From Gordonibacter pamelaeae (lineage in GTDB: Bacteria; Actinomycetota; Coriobacteriia; Coriobacteriales; Eggerthellaceae): a DNA stretch of 64,000 bases. The translations under genes and the position numbers were made by a program. This document shows positions 51,847 to 60,847 of the stretch, in pieces (position 1 is the stretch's first letter; every line of letters starts with the position of its first letter). The notes beneath the pieces are model-generated. The model saw nothing but the letters and a program-made list of their open reading frames with translations, was not told the origin of the DNA and did not search any database. Location: the NCBI RefSeq assembly GCF_042665095.1, contig NZ_JBHTBV010000004.1; one strand, given 5' to 3'.

Positions 51847-52785
51847 ATGCCCCAAATTACTCGTGACCAGGTGAGGGTGCCGGCCGACGTCATGCCGGAG
51901 TCCCGCGACGAGTACATCGCGAACTACCTGAAGGCCACGCGCGGCACGGGCCGCCTCATGCTGTTCGCGTGCGACCAGAAGATCGAGCACCTCAACAAGG
52001 ACTTCTACGGCGAGGGCATCGACATCGCCGACGCCAAGCCGGAGCACCTCTTCGAGATCGGCCGCCAGGGCGTGTGCGGCGTGCTTGCGGGCCAGCGCGG
52101 CCTCATCGCGCAGTACGCGGCCGACTATCCCGAGATCAACTACCTCGTGAAGATGAACTCCAAGACCAACATCGTGCCGGGCAGCCAGGACGACCCCTAC
52201 TCGCCGCAGCTCTACGACCTGGACGCCGTGCTGGCCATGCGCGAGGCCGGCGTGAACGTGGTGGGCATCGGCTACACCATCTACCTGGGCAGCGAGTACG
52301 AGTCCACCATGATGGCCGAGGCCGGCGAGCTCATCGCCCAGGCCCACGCCAACGGCCTGCTGGTCGTGCTGTGGATCTACCCGCGCGGCAAGGCCGTCAA
52401 GGCCGAGAAGGACCCGGCGCTCATCGCGGGTGCGGCGGGCGTGGCCCTGTGCCTCGGCGCCGACTTCGTGAAGGTGAACCCGCCGAAGCCCGAGGACGGC
52501 ACGGCTCCGGCCGAGGCCCTCAAGGTGGCCACGATGGCGTCCGGCCGCACGGGCCTCGTGTGTGCCGGCGGCTCCACGGTGGATGCCGAGACGTTCCTCA
52601 CGCAGCTCTACGACCAGATCCACACGGGCGGCGCCGTGGGCAACGCCACCGGCCGCAACATCCACCAGCGCTCGCTGGACGAGGCCGTGCGCCTGACGAA
52701 GGCCATCAGCGCCATCACGCTGGCCGACTACTCCGTCGCCGACGCCCTGGCCGTCTTCAACGGCGAGAAGGATTTCTCGCTGTAG
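51847..52785 (+). CDS. Class I fructose-bisphosphate aldolase (DhnA/FbaB-like)
   Basis: 312 residues of the DeoC/LacD-type TIM barrel. It cleaves fructose 1,6-bisphosphate or a related sugar phosphate through a Schiff base; the lysine lies in ADFVKVNPPKPEDG. The start contains FACDQKIEHLNKDFYG, with the conserved Asp-Gln-x-x-Glu-His. Phosphate is bound near VCAGGSTVDAE and TGGAVGNATGRNIHQR. AAGGAGG precedes ATG 51847. A strong terminator follows. The direction (glycolytic or gluconeogenic) is not evident. Confidence 0.85.
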   Translation: MPQITRDQVRVPADVMPESRDEYIANYLKATRGTGRLMLFACDQKIEHLNKDFYGEGIDIADAKPEHLFEIGRQGVCGVLAGQRGLIAQYAADYPEINYLVKMNSKTNIVPGSQDDPYSPQLYDLDAVLAMREAGVNVVGIGYTIYLGSEYESTMMAEAGELIAQAHANGLLVVLWIYPRGKAVKAEKDPALIAGAAGVALCLGADFVKVNPPKPEDGTAPAEALKVATMASGRTGLVCAGGSTVDAETFLTQLYDQIHTGGAVGNATGRNIHQRSLDEAVRLTKAISAITLADYSVADALAVFNGEKDFSL

Positions 52786-52814
52786 GACGACCTGCACGCA
52801 ACAGCGGTACCCTT

Positions 52815-52845
52815 GAAGCGGACGCCTCGGCGCCCGCTTCTTTTT
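52815..52845 (+). terminator. Terminator after the aldolase gene
   Basis: GAAGCGG-x-CGCC pairs with GGCG-x-CCGCTTC, then TTTTT. Confidence 0.85.
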
Positions 52846-52947
52846 CCGAGGCGTATCATCGAAGCTAGGTTCACTCGATGCTCCTTAGCGTCCTAATCTT
52901 CGGCGTGTCTTTCAAACGAACACCACATCATCCCAGCTTATAGGATC

Positions 52948-52963
52948 TGTTTCACGTGAAACA
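52948..52963. other. parS site 5
   Basis: Perfect TGTTTCACGTGAAACA in the 490-bp spacer between aldolase and catalase. The remainder, 52964-53140, is pyrimidine-rich with no gene visible. Confidence 0.9.
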
Positions 52964-53160
52964 CGGAGGGCAACCTTTTCCCGTCGATGTCCCGGCACCC
53001 CCGTCGCCACATCGCCCCCTTGTCATCACTGCAGCGCTGCGACGCCACATTGCATCGGTGCGTCGCTCCTTCGCTTCACTGCTTTTTCGCGCCTTCGCTC
53101 ACTCTCTTCTCCCTCCTTTCTTGCGGAATGAAAAATTTATTGCAAGTAATGAAACTATGG

Positions 53161-53192
53161 ACTAATTGAGAATTAATATCAATTAGTATAGC
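53161..53192 (+). promoter_or_regulatory. Fur/PerR-like operator in the catalase promoter
   Basis: TGAGAATTAATATCA (53167-53181) matches the 7-1-7 Fur-family box TGATAAT-N-ATTATCA at 13 of 15 places (12 of 14 defined bases). It lies in a larger dyad, ACTAATTGA (53161) with TCAATTAGT (53179). A possible -35 TTGAGA and -10 TATAGC overlap it. The stretch is strikingly AT-rich. Confidence 0.55.
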
Positions 53193-53277
53193 AAGGTGAA
53201 CTTCTCGGGTGCTATGATCGCGGAAAGCGATTACGTGAGGAAGCCCGTCCGGGCACCCATCAGGAAGGGGTCACACC

Positions 53278-54831
53278 ATGGCCAGCGAATTCGACACCAC
53301 CAAGCTTTACAGCGAGAACGGCTCGCCCGTTGCCGATAACAACCACACGCTCACAGCGGGCGAGCGCGGCCCGATGATGCTCCAGGACAACTGGATGATC
53401 GAGAAGCTTGCGCACTTCGACCGCGAGGTCATCCCCGAGCGACGCATGCACGCGAAAGGCTCGGGCGCGTACGGCACGTTCAAGGTGACCGGCGACATCA
53501 GCCAGTACACGAAGGCCGCCGTCTTCCAGCCCGGCGCCGAGACCGAGGTGTTCGTCCGCTTCTCCACGGTCGCCGGCGAGCGCGGCGCGGCCGATGCCGA
53601 GCGCGACATCCGCGGCTTCGCCATGAAGTTCTATACGCCGGAGGGCAACTGGGACCTCGTGGGAAACAACACGCCGGTGTTCTTCCTGCGCGACCCGAAG
53701 AAGTTCATCGACCTCAACCACGTGGTGAAGCGCGATCCGAAAACCAACATGCACTCGGCCCAGAGCAACTGGGACTTCTGGTCCAGCCTGCCCGAGGCGC
53801 TGCACCAGGTGACCATCGTCATGTCCGACCGCGGCATCCCGGCCAGCTACCGTCACATGCACGGTTTCGGCAGCCACACGTACAGCCTGATCAACGAGCA
53901 GAGCGAGCGCGTGTGGGTGAAGTTCCACCTCAAGACCAACCAGGGCATCAAGAACCTCACCGACGACGAGGCCGCCCAGATCATCGCGGGCGACCGTGAG
54001 AGCCATCAGCGCGACCTGTTCGGCGCCATCGAGCGCGGCGAGTTCCCCAGCTGGCGCTTCTGCATCCAGGTGATGGACGAGGCCACGGCGAAAAACTACA
54101 AGGAGAACCCGTTCGACATCACGAAGACGTGGAGCCAGAAGGAGTTCCCGCTCATCGAGGTGGGCACGCTGGAACTGAACCGCAACCCCGAGAACTACTT
54201 CGCCGAGGTGGAGCAGGCTGCGTTCGCACCGACGCACCTCGTGCCGGGCATCGGCCTGTCGCCCGACAAGCTGCTGCAGGGTCGCCTGTTCGCCTACGGC
54301 GACGCGCAGCGCTACCGCCTGGGCGTCAACCACAACCACATCCCGGTGAATCGTCCGCGCTGCCCCTACGCCGAGTTCCATCGCGACGGCGCCATGCGCA
54401 CCGACGGCAACTTCGGCGGCGCCATCGGCTACGAGCCCAACAGCTACGGGCAGTGGCAGCAGCAGGCCGACGCGGCCGAGCCGCCGCTGGACCTGTTCGG
54501 CCCGATGGACGCGTGGGATCCGGCCGACGACCCCACCGACGACACGTTCTACCAGCCGGGCGACCTCTATCGCCTGATGGAAGAGCCGCAGCGCGCCGCG
54601 CTCATCGGCAACACCGCGCGCAACATGGAGGGCGTGACCGAGAACATCCGCCTGCGTCACGCCGCGCACTGCTACAAGGCCGACCCCGAGTACGGCGACC
54701 GCCTGGCCGAGGCGCTGGGCGTTGACGCCGTCCGCGTGCACGAGCTGGCACAGATGACGCACGAGGAGCGCATGGCCGCCACCGGCCAGCAGGTTCCCAC
54801 CCGGAAGAAGGGCGGCGTGATTCGCGCGTAA
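53278..54831 (+). CDS. katA: Heme catalase, monofunctional clade
   Basis: 517 residues, small-subunit length. It dismutates hydrogen peroxide. Catalytic His58 is in RRMHAKGSGAYG, the distal Asn is in VGNNTPVFFLRD, and the proximal heme tyrosine lies in RLFAYGDAQRYRLG. NADPH-site residues are in the middle region NRPRCPYAEFHRDG. AGGAAGGGG precedes the ATG. The Fur/PerR-like box suggests peroxide- or iron-dependent control. No fusion or truncation is seen. Confidence 0.95.
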   Translation: MASEFDTTKLYSENGSPVADNNHTLTAGERGPMMLQDNWMIEKLAHFDREVIPERRMHAKGSGAYGTFKVTGDISQYTKAAVFQPGAETEVFVRFSTVAGERGAADAERDIRGFAMKFYTPEGNWDLVGNNTPVFFLRDPKKFIDLNHVVKRDPKTNMHSAQSNWDFWSSLPEALHQVTIVMSDRGIPASYRHMHGFGSHTYSLINEQSERVWVKFHLKTNQGIKNLTDDEAAQIIAGDRESHQRDLFGAIERGEFPSWRFCIQVMDEATAKNYKENPFDITKTWSQKEFPLIEVGTLELNRNPENYFAEVEQAAFAPTHLVPGIGLSPDKLLQGRLFAYGDAQRYRLGVNHNHIPVNRPRCPYAEFHRDGAMRTDGNFGGAIGYEPNSYGQWQQQADAAEPPLDLFGPMDAWDPADDPTDDTFYQPGDLYRLMEEPQRAALIGNTARNMEGVTENIRLRHAAHCYKADPEYGDRLAEALGVDAVRVHELAQMTHEERMAATGQQVPTRKKGGVIRA

Positions 54832-54864
54832 ATCGTCCGAAGGGGCAGCCCTCCTTCGAGGCAT

Positions 54865-54900
54865 CGAGCGGGGCCCGTCGTGTTCGGCGGGCCCCGCTCG
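54865..54900 (+). terminator. Hairpin after catalase
   Basis: A perfect 13-bp stem CGAGCGGGGCCCG/CGGGCCCCGCTCG with a 10-nt loop; no U-run. Confidence 0.6.
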
Positions 54901-54906
54901 CGTGTC

Positions 54907-55010
54907 GTCACTGAAAGCATCACTCGCGTCACTGCAAATCGTCACTGAAAATATCAGTGACGATTTGCAGTGAGAAGTGAGTAATTGCAGTGACGATCGA
55001 TAGTGACGTT
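54907..55010. repeat. Cluster of TCACT/AGTGA motifs with a 20-bp perfect dyad
   Basis: Four TCACT and five AGTGA pentamers lie within about 105 bp. The core is a perfect 20-bp inverted repeat, 54929-54948 with 54954-54973, around AAATA; half of each arm is again TCACTG-x-AATCG. No gene uses it. It may be a protein-binding cluster or a short satellite. Confidence 0.65.
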
Positions 55011-55126
55011 TTCTTCTTTCAAGCGGTAGTCGGGTTGTGAGCGGGTTCGACACGGTTGGGGAATGCGCGTAACGCGGTAGGCAGTTCGGCGTATGATAGT
55101 CCTTTCGTCAAGCGAAAGGAGCCGTC

Positions 55127-55348
55127 ATGCGCGAGATATCGGGTTTGGCCAAGTTCGGGTACTTCTGCGTGGGCTTGTTCGGCGGGCTGTTCGGCGTGCT
55201 GGCCGCGTGGTTCATGGGCAAGGACGGTTGGGGCTGGAGCGAGGGCGGCAAGCTGTTCGCGTGGTTCGGCTGCCTGTTCTGGCTCATCGTGTGGGTGATC
55301 ATGGTGGTGACCGGCGGCATCGCGACGTTCCTCGCCTTCCTGTTCTAG
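55127..55348 (+). CDS. Small two-helix membrane protein, function unknown
   Basis: 73 residues. Two hydrophobic helices (about 8-29 and 42-68), rich in Gly, Phe and Trp, flank a short loop MGKDGWGWSEGGK. AAAGGAG precedes the ATG at ideal spacing. No family is recognised. It stands between the TCACT cluster and the serpin gene. Confidence 0.7.
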   Translation: MREISGLAKFGYFCVGLFGGLFGVLAAWFMGKDGWGWSEGGKLFAWFGCLFWLIVWVIMVVTGGIATFLAFLF

Positions 55349-55437
55349 CTTCCCGACAATCGGGCGCGTTGGATCGTGTTACCCTGCGAAGGAACGAACG
55401 CGATCGGCGCGCTGCGCCGTTGGGGAAGGCGGGGAGC

Positions 55438-56949
55438 ATGCGGAGAAAAAGAGACACGCAGATAGAACCGAGCGTGCGTGCGGCGCGCATGCAGGCGAAG
55501 GCAAGCATACGTGAGGCAAGTGCACAAGCGCAGGCGGAGGCAAACGCCCAGGCGCGCGCAGGCATACAGGTCGAGTTAGGCGTGTTGGCCAAGACGGGCA
55601 TGCAGGCGAACGCGAAGGCGAAGTCCCTGCGCAAGGCCATGTTTGCGACGGTGCTCGCGCTGGCGGCCGCCTTGGCGCTGACTGCCTGCACCCAGACGGG
55701 GGACGCGCCGCAACCTTCGGGGTCGGACTCCTACGAGGGAGTGACCACCGTCGCGCGCGCCGAGCTCCCCGCGAAGCCAGCCGCCGACGACTACGAGGCG
55801 CAGGACGAGCTCTTGGGCGCGAACGCGCTGGACGGGTCGTTCGCAGACGGCCTCTCCGCATTCTCCTACCGCAGCGCCGCCGCGGTGCTCGGCGAGGAGC
55901 CGCAGGCCAACGGCAACTTCTCGCCGGTCAGCCTGTACCTGGCGCTCGCTATGGTGCAGATGGGCGCTGCCGGCGAGACGCGCGACGAGATCGCGGGGGC
56001 GCTGGGCTCCGCCGACGCGGCGGCCACGGCGGTGCAGTGCGGCAATCTGATGCGCCTGCTGGCCACCGACCCCCAGTCCGATGTCAGGCTGGCCAACTCC
56101 GTGTGGATGCGCCCCGATGCGCAGTTCGAGCAGCCGTTCGTCGATGCCATGCGCGACCAGTTCTACGCTTCGTTGTTCCTGGCGGACTTCGGCACCGACA
56201 CGGCCGACAAGGCCATGGCGCAGTGGATCGCCGACAATACCGAGGGCACGCTGAACCCCACGTTTGAAAGCCAGGAGGGCCAGCTGCTCTCGCTGATAGA
56301 CACCGTGTACTTCAAGAGCGAATGGGCGAAGGCCTTCGACGCGGAGGCCACCGAGCCTGGCATGTTCGCGGCCGAGGGCGGCGCCATGCAGGCGGCCTTC
56401 ATGGCGCAGCGACTCGACCGTCCGCAGGAGATCCGCCAGACCGAAACCTACACGCGCGCGAGCCTCGGGTTCATGGATGGCAGCGAGATGACGTTCGTGC
56501 TGCCCGCCGAGGGCAAGGGCGTGCAGGACCTATTGGCCGACGGGGCCCTGCTCGAGGAGGCGTTCGCGGGCGAGACCACCGGCGAGGCGTTCGTCACCTA
56601 CCGCGTGCCGAAGTTCGGCTTCGACAGCTCCTACGGCCTGATCCCCGCGCTCGAGCGTCTGGGCATCACGGCGGCGTTCGGCGACCGGGCAGACTTCTCC
56701 AACCTCTCTCGCACTCCCGCCTACGTGTCGAGCGTGGCGCAGGAAAGCCACATCGGTTTGGACGAGAACGGCGTGGAGGCGAGCGCCTACACGAAGGTGG
56801 ACATCATGGAGATGTCGGCATTGCCCGACCCTTCGGTGATAGGGGAGCTGGAGCTCAACCTGAACCGGCCGTTCCTGTACGAGATCCGCACGCGCCAGGG
56901 CATCCCGCTGTTCATCGGGGTGTGCACCCAGCCCGATGAAGCCGCGTAA
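55438..56949 (+). CDS. Serpin-family lipoprotein
   Basis: 503 residues from ATG 55438. A lipoprotein signal (LALAAALALTAC, Cys84) follows an odd Ala/Gln-rich 65-residue lead; an internal Met at 56 would give a normal signal peptide, so the true start may be later. The serpin fold (about 130-500) shows FSPVSLYLALAMVQMGAAGET, DTVYFKSEWAKAF, and the end RPFLYEIRTRQGIPLFIGVC. The reactive-loop hinge reads GVEASAYTKV, close to the small-residue hinge of inhibitory serpins. It probably inhibits serine or cysteine proteases at the cell surface, as serpins of bifidobacteria do for host enzymes (inference). Confidence 0.85.
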   Translation: MRRKRDTQIEPSVRAARMQAKASIREASAQAQAEANAQARAGIQVELGVLAKTGMQANAKAKSLRKAMFATVLALAAALALTACTQTGDAPQPSGSDSYEGVTTVARAELPAKPAADDYEAQDELLGANALDGSFADGLSAFSYRSAAAVLGEEPQANGNFSPVSLYLALAMVQMGAAGETRDEIAGALGSADAAATAVQCGNLMRLLATDPQSDVRLANSVWMRPDAQFEQPFVDAMRDQFYASLFLADFGTDTADKAMAQWIADNTEGTLNPTFESQEGQLLSLIDTVYFKSEWAKAFDAEATEPGMFAAEGGAMQAAFMAQRLDRPQEIRQTETYTRASLGFMDGSEMTFVLPAEGKGVQDLLADGALLEEAFAGETTGEAFVTYRVPKFGFDSSYGLIPALERLGITAAFGDRADFSNLSRTPAYVSSVAQESHIGLDENGVEASAYTKVDIMEMSALPDPSVIGELELNLNRPFLYEIRTRQGIPLFIGVCTQPDEAA

Positions 56950-57019
56950 AGCGCGCGGGCTCGCATTCGCGACACGATCGGCCAAGGCCGGCGAGCGGAT
57001 TCGCGCTGCCGGCAACAAG

Positions 57020-57043
57020 AACGGCCCCCTGACGGGGGCCGTT
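57020..57043 (-). terminator. Terminator after tRNA-Leu(CAA), convergent with serpin
   Basis: A perfect 10-bp stem AACGGCCCCC/GGGGGCCGTT with a 4-nt loop; T-rich TTCTTGTT follows on the minus strand. Confidence 0.65.
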
Positions 57044-57053
57044 GGGTGCGAAG

Positions 57054-57136
57054 TGGTGCCCGAGGCGGGATTTGAACCCGCACGTCTAGGACAACGGTTT
57101 TTGAGACCGCCGCGTCTGCCATTCCGCCACTCGGGC
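57054..57136 (-). tRNA. tRNA-Leu (anticodon CAA)
   Basis: 83 nt with encoded CCA, acceptor GCCCGAG/CTCGGGC, anticodon stem CGGT/ACCG around CTCAAAA, and a variable arm. A -10 TATACT lies at 57152-57147 on the minus strand. Confidence 0.92.
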
Positions 57137-57357
57137 GCACCGTGAAAGTATACCGGAAGCCCCGGGGGCCGTCGAGGGCAAACTGGCGCGAATTGTGCGC
57201 CAGCGCTCCCTGCACTCGCAGCGCCGCTACGGTCAACATATGCATGACGATCTGGCGCACCGATGCTGCTTGGCGCATAATGGAGGGAACGTTGCCGGAC
57301 GGCGCAAGCGCCGCTGCGGCCTGCAAACGCATCCTCGGATCGAGAGGCGGACACGCA

Positions 57358-58785
57358 ATGGACCAAACGGAACTAACCAAGAAGATAGACGCCTACCTTG
57401 AGAAGAACTGGGACGCCATGGTGGACGACATCGCCACGCTCGTGCGCATCCCCAGCTTCCAGGAAGACGACAAGAAGGCCGACGGTGCCCCGTTCGGCCC
57501 CGGCCCCAAGAAGGCGCTCGCTGCGGCGCTCGAGCTGGCGGGCGGCATGGGCTTTACAACCCACGATGCCGAGGGCTACATCGGCTTCGCCGACTTCCCC
57601 GGCGCCTCGGACACGCAGCTGGGCATCATCGGCCACATGGACGTGGTGCCGGCCGGTCCCGGCTGGACCTTCGAGCCCTACGAGGTTACGCGCAAGGACG
57701 GCTACCTCATCGGCCGCGGTACGCTGGACGACAAGGGTCCCAGCGTCATGGCGCTGCACGCCATGAAGTTCTGGAAGGACCTGCAGGACCAAGGCGAGGC
57801 CCCGCAGTTCCCCTACACCGTGCGCTTCCTGTTCGGCGCGAACGAGGAATCCGGCATGGCCGACGTGGCCTACTACCACCTGCACTACGATGATCCGGCC
57901 TTCCTGTTCACGCCCGACGCGGAGTTCCCCGTGTGCTACGGCGAGAAGGGCGGCTACGACGGCATGCTCATGAGCAAGCCCATCGAGCCGTGCGCGCGCG
58001 TCATCGTGGAGTTCGAGGGCGGCGCGGCCACGAACGCGGTGCCGGGCCTGGCCCACGCTATCGTGAACGCCGACGCCCACGAGCTGAAGAGCACCGACCG
58101 TATCGTCGTGACCGAGGCCGGCCCCGGCCGCGCGCGGCTCGAGGCCACCGGCAAGGGTGCGCACGCCTCGCTGCCCGACGACGGCATCAACGCCATCGGC
58201 CTCATCGTGGACTACCTGCTGGAGAACGGCTTGTGCGGCGCCGACGAGCGCGCGTTCCTCGAGTTGGACCAGAAGCTGCTCAACCACACGGACGGCAGCG
58301 GCGTGGGCATCAAGAGCTCCGACGAGTACTTCGGCCCCCTCACCGTCATCGGCGGCACCATCGCCCTCAAGGACGACCGTTTCGTGCAGACGGTGGACAG
58401 CCGCTTCCCCACGTCCATCACGGCGGACGAGATCACCGAGCGCCTGCGCCAGCTGGCCGAGGAGATCGGCGGCTCGTTCGAGAACACCCTGCTCATGGAG
58501 CCGTTCCTGGTGAAGCCGGACAGCCCCGTGATCCAAGCGCTGCTCAACGCCTACAACGAGGCCACGGGCGAGGACGCCAAGCCCTTCACTATGGGCGGCG
58601 GCACTTATGCGCGCGAGTTCAAGAGCGGCGCGAGCTTCGGCCCCGAGAAGCCGTGGGAGAAGAACCCGGACTGGGTGGGCACGATGCACGGCCCCGACGA
58701 GGGCGTGAGCGAGGACCTGCTCCGGCAGTCGTTCAAAATCTACGCGCTCACGTTGGACAAGCTCATGCAGCTCGACCTGAAATAG
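57358..58785 (+). CDS. M20-family (Sapep/PepV-type) metallodipeptidase
   Basis: 475 residues. A two-metal amino- or dipeptidase. Metal ligands and catalytic residues: His93 and Asp95 in GHMDVVPAG, Asp124-125 in GTLDDKG, Glu163-164 in NEESG, the Asp of TPDAEFP, and a late His in GGGTYAREFK-type region. The lid domain lies between about 185 and 345. The gene begins 220 bp after tRNA-Leu with GAGG upstream. It probably completes peptide catabolism in the cytoplasm. Confidence 0.88.
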   Translation: MDQTELTKKIDAYLEKNWDAMVDDIATLVRIPSFQEDDKKADGAPFGPGPKKALAAALELAGGMGFTTHDAEGYIGFADFPGASDTQLGIIGHMDVVPAGPGWTFEPYEVTRKDGYLIGRGTLDDKGPSVMALHAMKFWKDLQDQGEAPQFPYTVRFLFGANEESGMADVAYYHLHYDDPAFLFTPDAEFPVCYGEKGGYDGMLMSKPIEPCARVIVEFEGGAATNAVPGLAHAIVNADAHELKSTDRIVVTEAGPGRARLEATGKGAHASLPDDGINAIGLIVDYLLENGLCGADERAFLELDQKLLNHTDGSGVGIKSSDEYFGPLTVIGGTIALKDDRFVQTVDSRFPTSITADEITERLRQLAEEIGGSFENTLLMEPFLVKPDSPVIQALLNAYNEATGEDAKPFTMGGGTYAREFKSGASFGPEKPWEKNPDWVGTMHGPDEGVSEDLLRQSFKIYALTLDKLMQLDLK

Positions 58786-58797
58786 AAACCCTGCGCG

Positions 58798-58831
58798 AGC
58801 GCCCCGCCGCCGGTTCGGCGCGCGGGGCGCT
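58798..58831 (+). terminator. Terminator after the dipeptidase gene
   Basis: AGCGCCCCGC/GCGGGGCGCT, 10 bp, loop 14; only weak T-run. Confidence 0.6.
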
Positions 58832-58855
58832 TCCGTCTTTGGAAGGAGCATCGCC

Positions 58856-59737
58856 ATGGTCGACACCGTGCCCGATGATTTCTCCCCCTCGCTCGGCATT
58901 GCCGACGCGGAGGGGCTCGAGAAGGAGTCCGACGGCCATATCGAGCTGGAGGGCCTGCCGAACACGCGCGACATCGGCGGCATCCGCGCCGCGGACGGCC
59001 GCTACGTCAAGCATGCGCGCCTGCTGCGCTCGGGCGCGCTCGCCGGCGCCACGGAGCGCGACCTGGAGGTGCTGCTGGACGACTTCGACGTGCGCACGGT
59101 CATCGACCTGCGCACGGAGGAGGAGCGCCGCGAGAAGCCCGACCCCGAGGACGGCCTGGAGGGCGTGCGCTTCGATGACGCGCCGGTGCTGAACACGTCC
59201 ACCCTCGGCGTGACGCGCGAGGGCGGCATCAAGGGCGCGCTCAAGATGCTGCGCGCCGTGCAGGACGATCCGGCCCAGATCATGATGGACATCTACGAGC
59301 GCATGGTGCTGGACGAGGCCAGCCAGCGCGGCTTCGCCTCCTTCTTCGACGACGTGCTGGACACCCCGGATGGCGCGGTGCTGTGGCACTGCACCATCGG
59401 CAAGGACCGCGCGGGTCTGGCGGCCATGCTGCTTTTGCACGTGCTGGGCGCCTCGCACGAGGACATCCTGCGTGACTACGAGGCTACGAACCGCTACGTG
59501 GCGTCGCGCACCGAGGACATCATGGACGCGCTGGCAACCTACCATCTGGCCGGCAAGCTGGACAAGAGCATCCAGGTCATCAACGCGGCCGATCCGCGCT
59601 TCCTGCAGGCGGCGCTCGACGCCATCGACCGGGAGTTCGGCGGGTTGGACGCCTATGTGGAGAAGGCGCTGGGCATCACCGACGAGAAGCGCGACGCCCT
59701 GCGCGCCCGCTATCTGACGGCCGACCCGAGGGGGTAG
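58856..59737 (+). CDS. Tyrosine-phosphatase-like protein (Y_phosphatase3)
   Basis: 293 residues. The P-loop HCTIGKDRAG gives Cys179-x5-Arg185, the nucleophile and phosphate-binding arginine of atypical tyrosine/phosphoinositide phosphatases. The N-terminal family motif GLPNTRDIGGIRAADGRYVKH and VIDLRTEEER are clear. Targets may be phosphoproteins, phosphoinositides or nucleotides. GGAAGGAG lies upstream. The 240-bp spacer behind it contains a promoter. Confidence 0.88.
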   Translation: MVDTVPDDFSPSLGIADAEGLEKESDGHIELEGLPNTRDIGGIRAADGRYVKHARLLRSGALAGATERDLEVLLDDFDVRTVIDLRTEEERREKPDPEDGLEGVRFDDAPVLNTSTLGVTREGGIKGALKMLRAVQDDPAQIMMDIYERMVLDEASQRGFASFFDDVLDTPDGAVLWHCTIGKDRAGLAAMLLLHVLGASHEDILRDYEATNRYVASRTEDIMDALATYHLAGKLDKSIQVINAADPRFLQAALDAIDREFGGLDAYVEKALGITDEKRDALRARYLTADPRG

Positions 59738-59925
59738 GGGCGCGTGCGGCGGCGCCTCGGGCCCGCGCGCCTGCGGAAGCCGATGCGCTCTGCCGCCGGG
59801 TTTCCGCCACGGCCCCGCACCGCCACGCGCCGAGCCGCCTCTCGTTCCGCATGACGTTCGCCGCTTGAAACCGTCGAGTTAATTCGTATATTCGGGCTTC
59901 TCCGCAGTTTCCGGCTCCCTTGATT

Positions 59926-59931
59926 TATAAT
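59926..59931 (+). promoter_or_regulatory. -10 element of the LytTR regulator gene
   Basis: TATAAT; no good -35. Because an in-frame ATG at 59930 overlaps it, the GTG at 59981 must be the start. Confidence 0.55.
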
Positions 59932-59980
59932 GGCCGAAAGAGGCTACTGTATGTCGGGGTTCGGAAGCGAGGAGGTTCAC

Positions 59981-60694
59981 GTGTTGAAGGCCATGATCGT
60001 CGATGATGAGGCTCCTGCGCGCTCTGAACTGAAGTTCCTGCTGGACGAGTTGGGGCAGACCGAAGTGGTCGCCGAGGCTGCCAGCGTGCGCGAGGCTATC
60101 GAGAAGCTGAAGGAATATCCGGTCGACGTCATGTTCCTGGACGTGAACATGCCCGAGGCCACGGGCCTGCAGCTGGCCGAGGCCCTGCAGCACCTCAAGT
60201 TCCCGCCTGCCGTGGTGTTCGTGACGGCGTACAGCGAGTTCGCGCTCGACGCGTTCAAGGTGAGCGCCATCGACTACCTGGTGAAGCCGGTGGAGACGGA
60301 GCGCCTTTCGCAGGCTATCTCCCGCGTGCGCGAGCACGTGTCGCTGCACGTGGCCGCCCAGAAGTCCGAACGCATCCCCGTCGAGAAGGGCGGGAAGAAG
60401 ATCCTCATCGGCATCGACAAGATCCGCTTCGTCATGGCGCGCGACGACTATGCCTACCTGCAGACCGACACGGACCGCTACTTCTCCACGGTGAGCCTGG
60501 CCCAGCTGGAGAAGCGCCTGGACGGCCACGGGTTCTTCCGCGTACACCGCGGCTACCTGGTGAACCTGTCCATGGTGGAGGAGATAGAATCGGTGTCCGG
60601 CGGCACCCTGCTGCTCACGCTGAACGCCGTGGACGAGAAGATCCCCGTGTCCCGCCGCCGCGTGTCCGCCCTGAAGAAGGCCCTGGGGCTGTAG
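59981..60694 (+). CDS. LytTR-family response regulator
   Basis: 237 residues. An N-terminal receiver has Asp54 in MFLDVNMPEATG, acidic Asp8-Asp9 and lysine in YLVKPVE. The C-terminal LytTR DNA-binding domain (about 130-235) has RIPVEKGGKKI, YLQTDTDRYFST, FFRVHRGYLVNLSMV and IPVSRRRVSALKK. The partner LytS-type kinase is not in the window. GTG 59981 with GGAGG is used. A strong terminator follows. Confidence 0.92.
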   Translation: MLKAMIVDDEAPARSELKFLLDELGQTEVVAEAASVREAIEKLKEYPVDVMFLDVNMPEATGLQLAEALQHLKFPPAVVFVTAYSEFALDAFKVSAIDYLVKPVETERLSQAISRVREHVSLHVAAQKSERIPVEKGGKKILIGIDKIRFVMARDDYAYLQTDTDRYFSTVSLAQLEKRLDGHGFFRVHRGYLVNLSMVEEIESVSGGTLLLTLNAVDEKIPVSRRRVSALKKALGL

Positions 60695-60746
60695 GGCGAG
60701 AAACGGGATCGCCGCCTGCGTTCCACGCCCTCCCATTTCCAAAGAA

Positions 60747-60794
60747 ACGAAAAAACGATCCGTCTGGTTTTGGTCAGGCGGATCGTTTTTTCGT
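60747..60794. terminator. Strong bidirectional terminator
   Basis: A perfect 16-bp outer stem (ACGAAAAAACGATCCG with its complement) and an inner CTG/CAG. A- and T-runs on each side permit function on both strands. Confidence 0.9.
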
Positions 60795-60847
60795 TGCGCG
60801 ATGCTTTCCTTTCCCCGATTTTCGCTCTCGTGTGCTCCTGGTCCGAA

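Noticed and set aside
54907..55010. Replication origin with DnaA boxes
   Set aside because: The repeats are TCACT-type; no cluster of TTATNCACA boxes and no adjacent AT-rich unwinding region.
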